Source: an uncultured Lachnospiraceae bacterium
Lineage (GTDB): Bacteria; Bacillota; Clostridia; Lachnospirales; Lachnospiraceae
Length of the DNA stretch: 43,229 nucleotides
Assembly (NCBI GenBank): GCA_930989745.1
Contig: CAKNMY010000013.1
Span: 1 to 43,229 of the forward strand
Direction: 5' to 3'
In this document: positions 1 to 8,656 of the stretch, piece after piece
Layout: every line of letters starts with the position of its first letter
How positions within the stretch are numbered: position 1 is the stretch's first letter
Program-made: the position numbers and the translations under genes
Notes under the pieces: generated by a model
The model's database searches: none
The model's input: only the letters and a program-made list of their open reading frames with translations
What the model was told of the DNA's origin: nothing

Positions 1-303
1 AAAGTCTGCCGGAATTAAAAAGCCCCCTAACCTACCCTGCCTTTATAGAAAGATACAAGGATTGTGAGAGTACGAAGTACGGAACAATCCGGTATCATAG
101 GGGGCAAAATACCTCCTGACACCAACATCATAGAAAAGGGGAAAATCTTCCGGTATGTGGGGTGAGAGGAAAAATGTCGTAAAAAGTTAAAAAATGTTAA
201 ATATGTACAGAGTGTGAACAAGAAATTCTTGTTCGTATTACACAAAATGAATGTGAAAAAACTGTGAAAAATAAATGAAATACTCACGATGTAAGAACTG
301 ATA
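1..303. other. Upstream non-coding region with repeats
   Basis: AT-rich DNA with no credible gene. It holds a long-range inverted repeat (22-28 with 99-105) enclosing a smaller stem (59-65 with 84-90). Read on the minus strand this ends in a T-run, so it could be the terminator of a minus-strand transcript. Further in are a perfect 9+1+9 inverted repeat GAACAAGAA-A-TTCTTGTTC (216-234) and two copies of TGTGAAAAA starting at 252 and 263, 11 bp apart. The last two lie upstream of the promoter at 304 and are candidate regulator sites for the glycan operon. No regulator gene is in the window to pair with them. Confidence 0.5.
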
Positions 304-332
304 TTGACAAAAATACCGTCATAATATATAAT
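304..332 (+). promoter_or_regulatory. Sigma-A promoter of the glycan operon
   Basis: TTGACA at 304-309 and TATAAT at 327-332 with a 17-bp spacer, a full consensus match. Start of transcription would be near 339, leaving an mRNA leader of about 115 nt before the first permease. The leader contains an imperfect inverted repeat at 391-410 (GTTAAC...GTTTAAC). Confidence 0.85.
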
Positions 333-454
333 AACCATAAAATGAAAATTAAAAATCTCTAAAACGCCGATGAAAATGAAGTAAAAAGGTGTTAACAATG
401 AATGTTTAACTTTTGGCAAAAAGTTACATTATAAAAAGCAAAGGAGATGATGCT

Positions 455-1408
455 ATGAAAAAGCAAAAAAACGGAGCTGGCGGCACTGCACCGGCGAAGA
501 AGAAAGGCAGGGTGGTGAGAATATTCAAGCGAGATTTACCGCTTTGGGTATTCGTCCTTCCGGGACTGATCATCACGTTTATCTTCTCTTACATACCGCT
601 GTACGGCGTGCAGATCGCATTCCGCGACTACAACCCGACGCTGGGATTTATGGGAAGCCCGTGGGTAGGCATGAAGTATTTCACCCGCTTCTTCGAGTCG
701 CCGTACTTCGTCACCACGCTTCGCAACACGTTCATCCTGAGTCTTTACTCACTGATTGCCGGCACCCCGATCCCGATCCTGCTGGCGCTGGGACTGAACG
801 CGTTTAAGCACAAACGCTACACCAAGGTTATCCAGACTGTTACCTACGCGCCGAACTTTATTTCAGTCGTAGTTATGTGTGGTATGCTGAATCTGTTCCT
901 GTCTCCGAGCAGCGGATTCATCAACAAGATCATTGAGTCCTTAGGCGGCGAGGCAGTCAACTTCATGGCAAATGCAGGCTACTGGCGCCATATCTATGTG
1001 TGGTCCGGTATCTGGCAGACGATGGGATGGAACTCCATCATTTACTTCGCGGCCCTGGCCAACGTAAGCCCGGATCTGCACGAGGCGGCGATCATGGACG
1101 GAGCTACAAAGCTTCAGGTGATCCGCCACATCGATATCCCGAGTATTCTTCCTACAGCGATCGTATTATTAATCCTCAGCTGCGGAAGTATCCTCTCCGT
1201 CGGATTCGAGAAAGCCTTCCTGCTGCAGAACCCTCTGAACGCAGGCGTGTCCGAGATTATTTCAACGTACGTGTACAAAGTCGGTATCGAAAATGCCAAC
1301 CAGTCGTATTCGTCCGCGATCGGCCTGTTCAACTCTGCAGTCAATGCGGTAATGCTGATTATCGTTAACAAGATCGCCAATAAGGGCGCTGGAATCAGTC
1401 TGTACTAG
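455..1408 (+). CDS. Sugar ABC transporter permease, LplB type
   Basis: One of the two membrane subunits of an importer for oligosaccharides or modified sugars (MalF/LplB-like, binding-protein-dependent). The protein has a basic N-terminus, about six hydrophobic segments starting at 'LPLWVFVLPGLIITFIFSY', and the EAA loop 'LHEAAIMDGATKLQVIRHI' that docks the ATPase. The start at 455 is preferred over the upstream in-frame codon at 413 because AAGGAGATGATGCT sits directly before it; this gives 317 aa. It is followed 16 bp later by the partner permease, whose ribosome site overlaps this stop codon. No ATPase gene is nearby; in this family a shared MsmK-like ATPase elsewhere in the genome is common. 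Confidence 0.93.
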   Translation: MKKQKNGAGGTAPAKKKGRVVRIFKRDLPLWVFVLPGLIITFIFSYIPLYGVQIAFRDYNPTLGFMGSPWVGMKYFTRFFESPYFVTTLRNTFILSLYSLIAGTPIPILLALGLNAFKHKRYTKVIQTVTYAPNFISVVVMCGMLNLFLSPSSGFINKIIESLGGEAVNFMANAGYWRHIYVWSGIWQTMGWNSIIYFAALANVSPDLHEAAIMDGATKLQVIRHIDIPSILPTAIVLLILSCGSILSVGFEKAFLLQNPLNAGVSEIISTYVYKVGIENANQSYSSAIGLFNSAVNAVMLIIVNKIANKGAGISLY

Positions 1409-1424
1409 GAGGTGGCAGTGAGAT

Positions 1425-2351
1425 ATGGCTAAAGCAAAAACAAAAGTAAGCAACAAAGTAAAAGAATCAAGAGCCGATAAAGCCTTTGATGTTACTCTGT
1501 TTATTATTCTGACACTCATCCTGATCATCGTAGCGTACCCGCTGTATTTCGTAATTATTGCGTCTATCAGTGATCCGCAGGCGGTATCGGGCGGAGATGT
1601 AACATTTCTTCCGGTTGGCTTCAGTTTGGATGGATACGCGGAAGTGTTCAAAGACACCCGTGTTATGCGAAGCTTCGTGAACTCCATCTTTTACACCACG
1701 GTTGGTACCTGCATCAACCTGATTGTGACGATTCCGACAGCTTATACACTGTCCAGACGTCAGTTTGCAGGTAAGAAGTTCGTAACTTTCTTCTACATGG
1801 TTACGATGTTCGTAAGCGGCGGTATGATCCCGACTTACTTGGTTGTTAAGAATATGCAGATGCTGGACACCATGTGGTCCCTGATCGTTCCGGGAGCTAT
1901 GAGCGTCTACAACATGATCGTTGCAAGAACGTTCTTTGAGAGCAGCCTTCCCGAGGAGCTCTTCGAGGCGGCAACGGTGGACGGCTGCGGCCACACGAAG
2001 TTCTTCTTCAAGATTGCGCTGCCGCTGTCAAAAGCGATTATCGCTATTATGGTTCTGTATTACGGAATCGGACACTGGAACAACTACTTCAGCGCGTTGC
2101 TGTACATGAAGACGGAAGATAAATATCCTCTGCAGCTCGTCCTGAGAAGTATCCTTATTTCAAATGAGGCGAACTTGTCGATGGCTGTAACGACGCCTGA
2201 GATGCAGGCGGCTCTCCAGGAACAGCAGGCGCTGGTAGACCTGATGAAGTACTCTCTGATCATTGTATCCAGTATCCCGGTAATGATCCTTTATCCGTTC
2301 ATCCAGAAGCACTTCGTAAAGGGTGTTATGATCGGTTCTGTAAAGGGTTGA
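1425..2351 (+). CDS. Sugar ABC transporter permease, YtcP type
   Basis: Second membrane subunit of the importer (MalG/YtcP-like, 308 aa). Six hydrophobic segments are readable, beginning with 'LFIILTLILIIVAYPLYFV'. The EAA loop reads 'LFEAATVDGCGHTKFFFKI', and the C-terminal 'KHFVKGVMIGSVKG' is typical of the family. The ribosome site AGGAGGT overlaps the stop codon of the preceding permease, so the two are probably translationally coupled. With the lipoprotein downstream it forms the classic LplB-YtcP-LipO order of Firmicutes. Confidence 0.93.
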   Translation: MAKAKTKVSNKVKESRADKAFDVTLFIILTLILIIVAYPLYFVIIASISDPQAVSGGDVTFLPVGFSLDGYAEVFKDTRVMRSFVNSIFYTTVGTCINLIVTIPTAYTLSRRQFAGKKFVTFFYMVTMFVSGGMIPTYLVVKNMQMLDTMWSLIVPGAMSVYNMIVARTFFESSLPEELFEAATVDGCGHTKFFFKIALPLSKAIIAIMVLYYGIGHWNNYFSALLYMKTEDKYPLQLVLRSILISNEANLSMAVTTPEMQAALQEQQALVDLMKYSLIIVSSIPVMILYPFIQKHFVKGVMIGSVKG

Positions 2352-2376
2352 TTATCTGAAAGGTATTTGAGCATAT

Positions 2377-2400
2377 TCTGCGCTCCATGCGGGGCGCAGA
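2377..2400 (+). other. Intercistronic stem-loop
   Basis: TCTGCGCTCC-ATGC-GGGGCGCAGA forms a 10-bp stem with a 4-nt loop and one G-U pair. No U-run follows, so it is not a terminator. It lies just upstream of the binding-protein gene and may stabilise that mRNA segment or mark a processing site. Confidence 0.55.
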
Positions 2401-2432
2401 TATGAAATAAAAAAAAAGGAAGGGAAAAGTTT

Positions 2433-4160
2433 ATGAAGAAAAAACAGTTAATGGCACTTCTGTTATGCGGCGTTATGGCGGCAGGTGTGTTTGCTGGCTG
2501 CGGCGGCAGCGGCGAAGGCGGCAGTACCAGCACAGGCGGCGATACTACGGCAGAGAAGTACAGCCCGGAAAACGACGAAGTCGATGAGAACGGCGTTGTA
2601 AACGGCAAGTGGAATAAGGAAGGACTTCCGATCGTAGCAGACGGACAGGAGGTTTCCTGCACAGTATTCGTTGATGACTCTTCTTCCACAGGAGAGTGGT
2701 ACATGGTTGACAAGCTGAGGGAGGATACCGGCATTGACTTCAATATTGAGTATTACGCAAACGAGGTTGCGACCGAGAAGCTGTCTCTGGCACTGAGCTC
2801 CGGCGACTATCCCGAGATGATCGGCGGATGGCTGCTGAAGGATACCGATATTCTGAAATACGGCGTAGGCCAGGGTATGTTCGTACCTCTGGAGGACTAC
2901 ATCGAGGCATATGCTCCGAATATCCAGCAGATCCTGGATGAAGTACCGGGTGCGCGTGAGACCATGACGGCTCCGGACGGACATATCTATACAATTCCGT
3001 ATACTGTTGACGCTCCGAAGGTAGACTATCAGATCTCCATCAACACCAGATGGCTGAAGAACGTAGGCATGGAGGTTCCGACAACAACAGATGAGTTTTA
3101 TGAAGTATTAAAGGCATTCAAAGAGCAGGATGCTAACGGAAACGGTGACCCGAATGACGAGATCCCGCTGAGCTTTGACCCGAACAATAAGAACATCAAC
3201 TATATGATGGCATGGTTCGGCGCATCCTGCGATGGGAATGGTATGACCATGAAGGATGGCGAAGTTGAGTTCGTTGCCAATACAGAAGAGTTCAAAGAGG
3301 GCGTGAAGTTCCTCAACAAGCTGTACAGCGAAGGCCTGATCGACCAGGAGGCATTCACACAGGATTCCTCTATCTGGGAGAGCAAGGGCGGTAATGACCT
3401 GCTTGGCGCAACGATGTGCTACGCAAGCTCCGACTTTATGCCGTATGCGAACGGTGAGACTCCGGATTGGGTATCTCTTCCGGTTCTGACCAGCGAGAAT
3501 TGCAGCGATCCGAAGTGGTATCAGGACTCTGAAGGTGTTTCCACAATCAGAACACAGCTTGTAATCACAAACAAGACAGATCCTGCGGATGTTGGCGCTA
3601 TCGTTCGTTTCTGGGATACCGTTTTCGAGGCAGACTACAGTATCCAGATCATCAACGGACCGATTCCGGAAGTTGTTCAGAAGAACGACAACGGCGAGTA
3701 CACCAAGATCGACGTATCAACTCTGTCTCAGGAAGATCAGGACAGATATTCATGGGCAAACCTGTGGCCGCAGGCTCTGCCGAAGTACGTTCCTCTTGGA
3801 TTTGAGATCAAGACGACTCCGGAACCATATCAGGAGAAGGGTGAGGTTGACGCTAAGTATGAAGGCCATCTGACAGGCGTTCTTCCGTCCTACTGGATTC
3901 CGCTGGAGCAGGCTGATGAGATGAGCGAGGTTCAGACAGCTATCCAGGAGTACATTGAGCAGACAGTCGCTCAGTGGATTGCAGGACAGGCTGACATCGA
4001 CAGCGGATGGGACGCATACTGCGAGCAGTTAAATACCTTAGGTCTGGAAGAGTACGTTCAGATGCGTAAGGAGACAGCAGCAGAGGCTCAGGCAGCAGCA
4101 GGCGAGTCTGCAGAGACAACAGAAGAGTCTGCAGAGACAACAGAAGAGGCTGCTGAATAA
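2433..4160 (+). CDS. ABC transporter substrate-binding lipoprotein, LipO type
   Basis: Extracellular solute-binding protein that captures the glycan and delivers it to the two permeases upstream. It has a lipoprotein signal peptide with lipobox FAGC, so Cys23 would be lipidated and anchored in the membrane. A Gly/Ser/Glu linker follows, then a cluster B (family 1-like) binding fold. At 575 aa it is of the large type used for oligosaccharides. The C-terminus is unusual: an Ala/Glu/Thr-rich acidic tail containing an exact 21-bp tandem duplication (4107-4127 and 4128-4148, SAETTEE twice). The ribosome site is GGAAGGG. Ligand inferred from the linked hydrolases: mannose/GlcNAc-containing oligosaccharide. 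Confidence 0.92.
   Translation: MKKKQLMALLLCGVMAAGVFAGCGGSGEGGSTSTGGDTTAEKYSPENDEVDENGVVNGKWNKEGLPIVADGQEVSCTVFVDDSSSTGEWYMVDKLREDTGIDFNIEYYANEVATEKLSLALSSGDYPEMIGGWLLKDTDILKYGVGQGMFVPLEDYIEAYAPNIQQILDEVPGARETMTAPDGHIYTIPYTVDAPKVDYQISINTRWLKNVGMEVPTTTDEFYEVLKAFKEQDANGNGDPNDEIPLSFDPNNKNINYMMAWFGASCDGNGMTMKDGEVEFVANTEEFKEGVKFLNKLYSEGLIDQEAFTQDSSIWESKGGNDLLGATMCYASSDFMPYANGETPDWVSLPVLTSENCSDPKWYQDSEGVSTIRTQLVITNKTDPADVGAIVRFWDTVFEADYSIQIINGPIPEVVQKNDNGEYTKIDVSTLSQEDQDRYSWANLWPQALPKYVPLGFEIKTTPEPYQEKGEVDAKYEGHLTGVLPSYWIPLEQADEMSEVQTAIQEYIEQTVAQWIAGQADIDSGWDAYCEQLNTLGLEEYVQMRKETAAEAQAAAGESAETTEESAETTEEAAE
4107..4148 (+). repeat. Exact 21-bp tandem repeat in binding protein tail
   Basis: Two identical in-frame copies of 21 bp, each encoding SAETTEE, at the very 3' end of the binding-protein gene. 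Exact identity suggests a recent or slippage-prone duplication. Confidence 0.9.
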
Positions 4161-4174
4161 TTCTGAAATTGCCA

Positions 4175-4190
4175 TTCACCGTACGGTGAA
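4175..4190. promoter_or_regulatory. Perfect 16-bp palindrome
   Basis: TTCACCGTACGGTGAA is fully self-complementary and sits 15 bp after the binding-protein stop codon. It has no loop, which fits a protein-binding site better than an RNA hairpin. No regulator is known for it. Confidence 0.45.
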
Positions 4191-4202
4191 AATATAAGGA
4201 GG

Positions 4203-4242
4203 AAAGGTGGAATATGGGAGTATTTCTATATTCCACCTTTTT
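4203..4242 (+). terminator. Intrinsic terminator after the binding protein
   Basis: AAAGGTGGAATA (4203-4214) pairs with TATTCCACCTTT (4229-4240), followed by a short T-run. As it lies inside the gene cluster it probably acts as a partial terminator, keeping transporter mRNA above enzyme mRNA. Confidence 0.75.
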
Positions 4243-4288
4243 CCAGCTTAAGTAAGGAAAAATGATAGAGGAAAGGCGGTAGAAAGTC

Positions 4289-6136
4289 ATGTACATCATA
4301 CCGGAACCACAGAAATTTGAGACAGGAGAGGGTGTATATTACCTGAACTTCACCCACACCATCTGCCTTGACGATTCCTGCGCGCAGGAGAATCTCATCC
4401 ATGCGCAGCTTCTCAGAGATGAACTGAAAGAGTCCGCGGGAATTACACTTTCAATTGTGAGAGGAGCATCAAAGAATGCGGGAATTACGCTGTCGACTGC
4501 GCAGGGAGCGCCGGAGAGCTACACACTCTCGATCGGAGAACATGGAGCAAAGATCACGGGAGCGGACAGAAGAGGATTGATCTACGGCGTGCAGACGCTT
4601 CGCCAGATCATCCGCCAGGAAGGCGCTCTGCTGCCGTATCTTGAGATCGAGGATGCGCCGCAGATGGCGAACCGCGGCTTCTATCACGATGTGACCCGCA
4701 GCAGAGTGCCGAAGCTCTCCTGGCTGAAGCGTCTGGCGGACACGCTGAGCTTCTACAAGATGAACCAGCTGCAGCTCTATATCGAGCACACGTATCTGTT
4801 CGAGAATTTAAGCGAGATGTGGAGAGATGACACGCCGCTGACAGCGGAGGACATCATGGAGCTGGATGACTACTGCTGGAAGCTGGGCATTGAGCTTGTG
4901 CCGTCGCTGTCCTGCTTCGGACATCTGTACAAGCTGCTGCGCACAAAGCAGTACCAGCATTTAAGCGAGATGGATGATCCGAGAAAGGAGCCGTTCCGCT
5001 TCCACGACCGCATGGCGCACCACACGATCAATGTGACCATGGAGGAGAGCGCGAAGCTGATCGAGGGCATGATCAGCGAGTTCATGCCGCTGTTCCGTTC
5101 AAAGCACTTTAATATCTGCGCGGATGAGACATTTGATCTCGGTAAGGGCGCGACGAAGGCAGCTGCGGACGAGATCGGCGTGGATCACCTGTACATCAGC
5201 TTTGTGAAGCGCCTCGGTGAATTTGTGATCTCCAAGGGCAGAATTCCGATGTTCTGGGGCGATGTAATCTGCGGCTTCCCGGAATTTATCAAAGAGCTTC
5301 CGAAAGAGATGATCTGCTTAAACTGGGGCTATTCTCCGAACGAGCTGGAGAACAACACGAGATCGCTCGCACAGGCCGGCGCGGTTCAGTACGTTTGCCC
5401 GGGCGTCGGATCCTGGAATATGTTCATTCCGCTTCTGAACTCTTCTTATAACAATATCACGCGCATGTGCTCCTACGGCGTGAAATACAGCGCGATCGGC
5501 ATGCTGAATACAGACTGGGGCGACTACGGCCACATCAACCATCCGGTTATGAGCATCCCGGGCGTGATCTACGGCGCAGAATTCTCCTGGAATCAGAAAG
5601 AGGTTCCGTTCGAGGAGATGAACCGCAGAATTTCAAAGGTGGAATACAGAGATTCTTCTGAAAATCTGATGTCTGTAGTCGATAAGCTGGGTGTTCTCTC
5701 TGAGTTCGGCTGGTGGAGAGCTGTAAAATATAAAGAGACTATGGCGGACGGACATGCTCAGGACGCGCTGCAGTTTACGCTTGACGATGAGAAGAAGAGA
5801 GCTGCAGCGAGAGAGAACAATGAGAAGCAGCCGATTCTGGCGAGAGAGCTTGCGGGATGCATGAAGAATCTGGATACAAAGACAAGAGAAGATGCAGGGG
5901 CATATCTGACCGCATCCGAAGGTATGCGCATCTTCAACGAGATCGGGCTTGCCGTATCCGGCGAGGAGTACTCCGGGGAGCAGCTTCTCGCGCTGGCGGA
6001 CGCGCTCGAGCACTGGTACTGGCACTTTAAGAATCTCTGGAGAAGCGTGAGCAGGGAGTCTGAGCTTTCTCAGATTACGGACGTGATCTGCTGGTACGCG
6101 GATGAGCTTCGCACCAGAGCGGGACTTGTGAAATAA
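4289..6136 (+). CDS. Beta-N-acetylhexosaminidase, GH20
   Basis: Predicted exo-hydrolase removing terminal beta-GlcNAc or GalNAc from imported oligosaccharides. Residues 1-110 look like the GH20 N-terminal domain; the barrel follows from 'MANRGFYHDVTRSRVPKLSW'. The catalytic Asp-Glu pair of GH20 (substrate-assisted mechanism) is read as D279-E280 in 'FNICADETFDLG', with A in place of the second G of the usual GGDE motif. There is no signal peptide, so it acts in the cytoplasm. Oddity: a diverged 14-residue tandem duplication at residues 50-77 (AGITLSIVRGASKN / AGITLSTAQGAPES). At 615 aa it is similar in size to intracellular GH20 enzymes of streptococci. Start supported by the GAGGAAAGGCGG region upstream. 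Confidence 0.88.
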   Translation: MYIIPEPQKFETGEGVYYLNFTHTICLDDSCAQENLIHAQLLRDELKESAGITLSIVRGASKNAGITLSTAQGAPESYTLSIGEHGAKITGADRRGLIYGVQTLRQIIRQEGALLPYLEIEDAPQMANRGFYHDVTRSRVPKLSWLKRLADTLSFYKMNQLQLYIEHTYLFENLSEMWRDDTPLTAEDIMELDDYCWKLGIELVPSLSCFGHLYKLLRTKQYQHLSEMDDPRKEPFRFHDRMAHHTINVTMEESAKLIEGMISEFMPLFRSKHFNICADETFDLGKGATKAAADEIGVDHLYISFVKRLGEFVISKGRIPMFWGDVICGFPEFIKELPKEMICLNWGYSPNELENNTRSLAQAGAVQYVCPGVGSWNMFIPLLNSSYNNITRMCSYGVKYSAIGMLNTDWGDYGHINHPVMSIPGVIYGAEFSWNQKEVPFEEMNRRISKVEYRDSSENLMSVVDKLGVLSEFGWWRAVKYKETMADGHAQDALQFTLDDEKKRAAARENNEKQPILARELAGCMKNLDTKTREDAGAYLTASEGMRIFNEIGLAVSGEEYSGEQLLALADALEHWYWHFKNLWRSVSRESELSQITDVICWYADELRTRAGLVK

Positions 6137-6157
6137 ACGATTGACAGGAGGCATACT

Positions 6158-8599
6158 ATGACAAAGCGAGAAATTCAGGAAGGATGGCAGCTTCGATGCA
6201 CGGAAAATGAGGACTGGATCAGTGCGGTCGTTCCGGGCACCGTCTACACAGACCTGCTGCGCAGCGGCAGGATCGAAGACCCTTATTTTAAGGACAATGA
6301 GTATCAGACAAAGGCTCTGATGGAGAAGGACTACGAGTACCGCACTGTAATTACCGTACAGGACGGCGAGTTCGCAGACTGTGACGAGGTATTCCTGCAC
6401 TTTGACGGAATCGACACCGTAGCGGATGTATATCTAAACGGCGAGCATCTCGGAAGCCCCTGCAATATGCACCGTGTCTGGGAATACAGAGTAAAACAGA
6501 TCTTAAAAGAGGGTGACAACGTTTTAAGTGTGACTCTGCACTCTCCGTTAAAGTTCATGGCAGAGGCATTCAAAAAATATGGCAATATAGGAAACGAGGA
6601 TACGATTGAGGGATTCATGCATCTGAGAAAAGCACACTATATGAGCGGCTGGGACTGGGGTGCATGCCTGCCTGACGCCGGACTTTTCCGTCCTGTCAGC
6701 CTTCTGGGCGTGAAGAAAGCGCGCCTTGACAGCGTTTACATCCGCCAGCGCCACGAGGAGGGAAAAGTAACTCTGCTGCTCGAGGTTGAGACAGAGCTGA
6801 TGGAGCTTGACGATACAGATTACAGTTACACAGTGACGGTAACTGATCCGGACGGACAGTCACAGACATATGAGGGAGATCCGGAGGCCATCGAGATCCA
6901 TAGCCCGAAGCTGTGGTGGCCGAACGGACTTGGCGATCAGCCGCTGTATACTGTGAAGGTGGAGCTGTTCTGTGCCGGAGAGCTGCTTGACACCTGGCAG
7001 AAGCGCATCGGTCTGCGCACAATGACGATGCATATCGAGAAAGACGAGTGGGGCGAGAGCTTTGCCCATGAGGTAAACGGCAAGACCGTGTTCGCGATGG
7101 GCGCCGACTATATCCCGGAGGAGCACCTGCTCGGAAGAACGTCCGAGGAGCGCACGAGAAAGCTTCTTCTGGACTGCAAGAGAGCAAACTTTAACTCTGT
7201 GCGCGTATGGGGCGGCGGCTACTATCCGGAGGACTGGTTCTTCGACGCCTGCGACGAGTTTGGTCTGCTCGTGTGGGAGGACTTCATGTTTGCGTGCTCT
7301 GTATATGAGCTGACACCGGAGTTCGAGGCAAATATCCGTGCTGAATTTATCGACAATATCAAGAGACTGCGCCATCACGCGTCCCTTGCTCTGTGGTGCG
7401 GCAATAATGAGATGGAGATGTTCGTGAAATCAGGAAACTGGGTGACGAAGCCCACCGAGGTGCGCGATTACCTGCTGATGTATGAGCGCATTATCCCGGA
7501 AGTATTAAAAGAGTACGATCCGGAGACGTTCTACTGGCCGGCAAGCCCGTCCTCAGGCGGTTCCTTCGACTTCCCGAACGACCCGACCCGCGGCGATGTA
7601 CATAACTGGGAGGTATGGCACGGAAACAAGCCATTCTCACAGTACCGCAATAATTTCTTCCGCTATTTGTCGGAGTTCGGTTTCCAGGCGTTCCCGTCCG
7701 TGAAGACGCTCGAGACAATCACAGATGACGAGAAGGATTTAAATCCGTATTCCTACGTGATGGAGAAACATCAGAGAAATTACGGGGCAAACGGAAAGAT
7801 TTCCAATTACATGCAGGCTGCGTACCGCTACCCGATGAACTTCTCCGACTTTGTATACGCATCCCAGCTTCTGCAGGCGGACGGCATCCGCTACGGTGTG
7901 GAGCACTACCGCCGCAACAGGGGCAGATGTATGGGAGCCGTGTACTGGCAGTTAAATGACTGCTGGCCGGTAATCTCCTGGTCCTCCATCGACTATTACG
8001 GCAGATGGAAGGCGCTGCACTATTACGCAAAGAGATTCTTCGCTCCGGTGATGCTCTCCTGCGAGGAGGTAAGCTGGATGACAACCGAGGCGAACATGAA
8101 CCGCCAGCACTTTGAGTTCGAGAAATCCATCCGTCTGAACGTGACGAATGAGACACTTCACGACCGCACTGTGCTCGTGCGCTGGGCTGTCAGAAATGAG
8201 AAGGCAGAGGTTCTGCGCCAGGAAGAGCAGACCGTGCATGTGGACGCGCTTTCCAGCGTATGGCTTGATAAGGTCGAGCTGCCGGACATCGACGTGTTCC
8301 GCGAGTATGTAAGCTATGAGGCGGAAGAGAACGGAGAGGTATTCTCACAGGGAACCGTGATCTTCTCCTATCCGAAATATTTCAAATATGAGGATCCGAA
8401 GCTGACCTGCCGCGTGGAGGGAGACGAGATCGTGGTACAGGCATCCGCTTACGCGAAGAGTGTGGAGATTCTCAACGAGAACGAGGATCTGATTCTGGAT
8501 GACAACTACTTTGACATGAACGCGGGAGAGCGCCGCGTGAAGATTGTCAGCGGAAATCCGGACAACCTGCGCCTGCGCAGCGTATATGATATCGGATAA
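6158..8599 (+). CDS. Beta-mannosidase, GH2
   Basis: Predicted to hydrolyse terminal beta-1,4-mannose, such as the Man-beta-1,4-GlcNAc link in the N-glycan core. Order of domains: sugar-binding jelly roll with 'VPGTVYTDLLRSGRIEDPYF' near residues 25-45, immunoglobulin-like domain, then a TIM barrel. The acid/base is read as E418 in 'WCGNNEME' and the nucleophile as E506 in 'YLSEFGFQAFPS'. 'MSGWDWGACLPDAG' is characteristic of GH2 beta-mannosidases and separates it from beta-galactosidases. It has 813 aa, no signal peptide, and the ribosome site ACAGGAGG. It lies 21 bp after the GH20 gene, in the same operon. Confidence 0.92.
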   Translation: MTKREIQEGWQLRCTENEDWISAVVPGTVYTDLLRSGRIEDPYFKDNEYQTKALMEKDYEYRTVITVQDGEFADCDEVFLHFDGIDTVADVYLNGEHLGSPCNMHRVWEYRVKQILKEGDNVLSVTLHSPLKFMAEAFKKYGNIGNEDTIEGFMHLRKAHYMSGWDWGACLPDAGLFRPVSLLGVKKARLDSVYIRQRHEEGKVTLLLEVETELMELDDTDYSYTVTVTDPDGQSQTYEGDPEAIEIHSPKLWWPNGLGDQPLYTVKVELFCAGELLDTWQKRIGLRTMTMHIEKDEWGESFAHEVNGKTVFAMGADYIPEEHLLGRTSEERTRKLLLDCKRANFNSVRVWGGGYYPEDWFFDACDEFGLLVWEDFMFACSVYELTPEFEANIRAEFIDNIKRLRHHASLALWCGNNEMEMFVKSGNWVTKPTEVRDYLLMYERIIPEVLKEYDPETFYWPASPSSGGSFDFPNDPTRGDVHNWEVWHGNKPFSQYRNNFFRYLSEFGFQAFPSVKTLETITDDEKDLNPYSYVMEKHQRNYGANGKISNYMQAAYRYPMNFSDFVYASQLLQADGIRYGVEHYRRNRGRCMGAVYWQLNDCWPVISWSSIDYYGRWKALHYYAKRFFAPVMLSCEEVSWMTTEANMNRQHFEFEKSIRLNVTNETLHDRTVLVRWAVRNEKAEVLRQEEQTVHVDALSSVWLDKVELPDIDVFREYVSYEAEENGEVFSQGTVIFSYPKYFKYEDPKLTCRVEGDEIVVQASAYAKSVEILNENEDLILDDNYFDMNAGERRVKIVSGNPDNLRLRSVYDIG

Positions 8600-8611
8600 T
8601 TATTTTAGAAA

Positions 8612-8634
8612 TCCGCCGCCGGACAGGCGGCGGA
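8612..8634 (+). other. Strong GC-rich intercistronic hairpin
   Basis: TCCGCCGCC-GGACA-GGCGGCGGA is a 9-bp perfect stem with a 5-nt loop, with outer TTTTAG/CTAAAA arms that can extend it. There is no T-run. Likely an mRNA stability or processing element between the mannosidase and GH18 genes. Confidence 0.6.
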
Positions 8635-8656
8635 AACTAAAACAGGAGAAAGAAAG

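Noticed and set aside
27..419. 130-codon minus-strand frame in the first 420 bases
   Set aside because: AT-rich chance frame with low-complexity Phe/Ile/Ser content; it overlaps a full-consensus promoter on the other strand and has no family resemblance.
4214..4255. 13-codon ORF after a TAAGGAGG site between binding protein and GH20
   Set aside because: It runs through the terminator stem, encodes no recognisable peptide, and the ribosome-like site is 11 bases away; probably chance.
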